Shown here: positions 5,554-5,601 of the stretch, one piece after another | How the letters are laid out: every line of letters begins with the position of its first letter | How positions within the stretch are numbered: position 1 is the first letter of the stretch | DNA from: an uncultured Acetatifactor sp. | Lineage (GTDB): Bacteria; Bacillota; Clostridia; Lachnospirales; Lachnospiraceae | Length of the DNA stretch: 5,601 bases | Direction of reading: 5' to 3' | Assembly: GCA_910577235.1 (NCBI GenBank) | Contig: CAJTMX010000073.1 | Span: 1-5,601 of the forward strand | Notes under the pieces: model-generated | Database searches by the model: none | Told to the model about the DNA's origin: nothing | What the model saw: only the letters and a program-made list of their open reading frames with translations | Made by a program: the position numbers and the translations under genes

Positions 5554-5601
5554 ATGGAGACAACAACTAAATACAACTTGACATTATCGGACACAAGTAG
5601 T
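5554..5601 (+). CDS. Possible 5' end of a gene running off the right edge
   Basis: An ATG at 5554 opens METTTKYNLTLSDTSS and stays open to the last base. The start has only a weak AAAG before it, and a TGA lies in frame at 5542. Sixteen codons are too few to judge. It competes with reading TTGACA at 5578-5583 as a -35 box. Confidence 0.15.
   Translation, partial: METTTKYNLTLSDTSS
5578..5601 (+). promoter_or_regulatory. Consensus -35 box at the right edge
   Basis: A perfect TTGACA at 5578-5583 is followed by 18 bases to the window end, so any -10 would lie at or just beyond it. ACTTG (5576-5580) and CAAGT (5594-5598) form a short inverted repeat around the spacer, as a repressor site would. 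It cannot be tested without the next bases. Confidence 0.2.

Larger units (their letters stand above)
5013..5601. other. AT-rich stretch without a convincing intact gene
   Basis: Sixty-base rows here count at 25-43% GC, against about 63% in a row of the coupling-protein gene. The longest + reading frame (5221-5412, 63 residues) has no ribosome binding site at its ATG and overlaps a promoter-like sequence, so I do not call it. What the stretch does hold is listed separately: candidate promoters, inverted repeats at 5062-5084 and 5434-5468, a coding-like fragment at 5413-5514 and a possible gene start at 5554. Smaller symmetric sequences are TTCAAA-ACAAA-TTTGAA at 5131-5147 and the palindrome TGGATATCCA at 5294-5303. 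No tRNA, integrase or recognisable attachment site was seen. Confidence 0.7.

Noticed and set aside
1..5601. CRISPR array, tRNA, rRNA or insertion-sequence ends
   Set aside because: No regularly spaced direct repeats, no cloverleaf-like sequence and no transposase or paired terminal repeats were seen.

Overview
The window looks like part of an integrative and conjugative (or mobilizable) element from a gut-type Firmicute, most likely a clostridial (Lachnospiraceae-like) host. The basis is strong AGGAGG-type ribosome binding sites, coding DNA of roughly 55-60% GC, and a VirD4-type coupling protein followed by a small winged-helix protein, an order I know from elements in that group. The species cannot be told from the sequence.

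Positions 1-3646 (+ strand) are a tight conjugation operon. The tail of an upstream reading frame probably ends at 138. A 478-residue DUF3991/TOPRIM protein (141-1577) overlaps by 16 bases a 604-residue VirD4/TraG-like coupling ATPase (1562-3376). Nine bases later comes an 86-residue winged-helix protein (3386-3646). The likely division of labour is DNA processing by the TOPRIM protein, substrate delivery to the transfer channel by the coupling protein, and regulation or DNA binding by the HTH protein. No relaxase, VirB4 ATPase or integrase lies in the window.

Positions 3647-3820 hold a strong hairpin that forms a terminator only when read on the - strand, and an interrupted short + strand reading frame that may be a gene remnant. 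Positions 3821-4952 are a convergent three-gene - strand operon: a 102-residue helical protein of unknown function, a 192-residue protein I do not recognise, and an XRE-type repressor-like protein. Gene spacing is 14 bases of overlap and then 9 bases. This self-contained cassette, with its own regulator, candidate promoters, an operator-like inverted repeat and a terminator, is the least explained part of the window.

From about 4980 to the end the DNA turns abruptly AT-rich (25-43% GC in the 60-base rows I counted, against about 63% in a row of the coupling-protein gene). It has no convincing intact gene. It holds several inverted repeats, one good extended -10 promoter-like sequence, a coding-like fragment without a start, and a possible gene start or -35 box at the right edge. 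It may be an element end, flanking DNA of different origin, or a long regulatory spacer.
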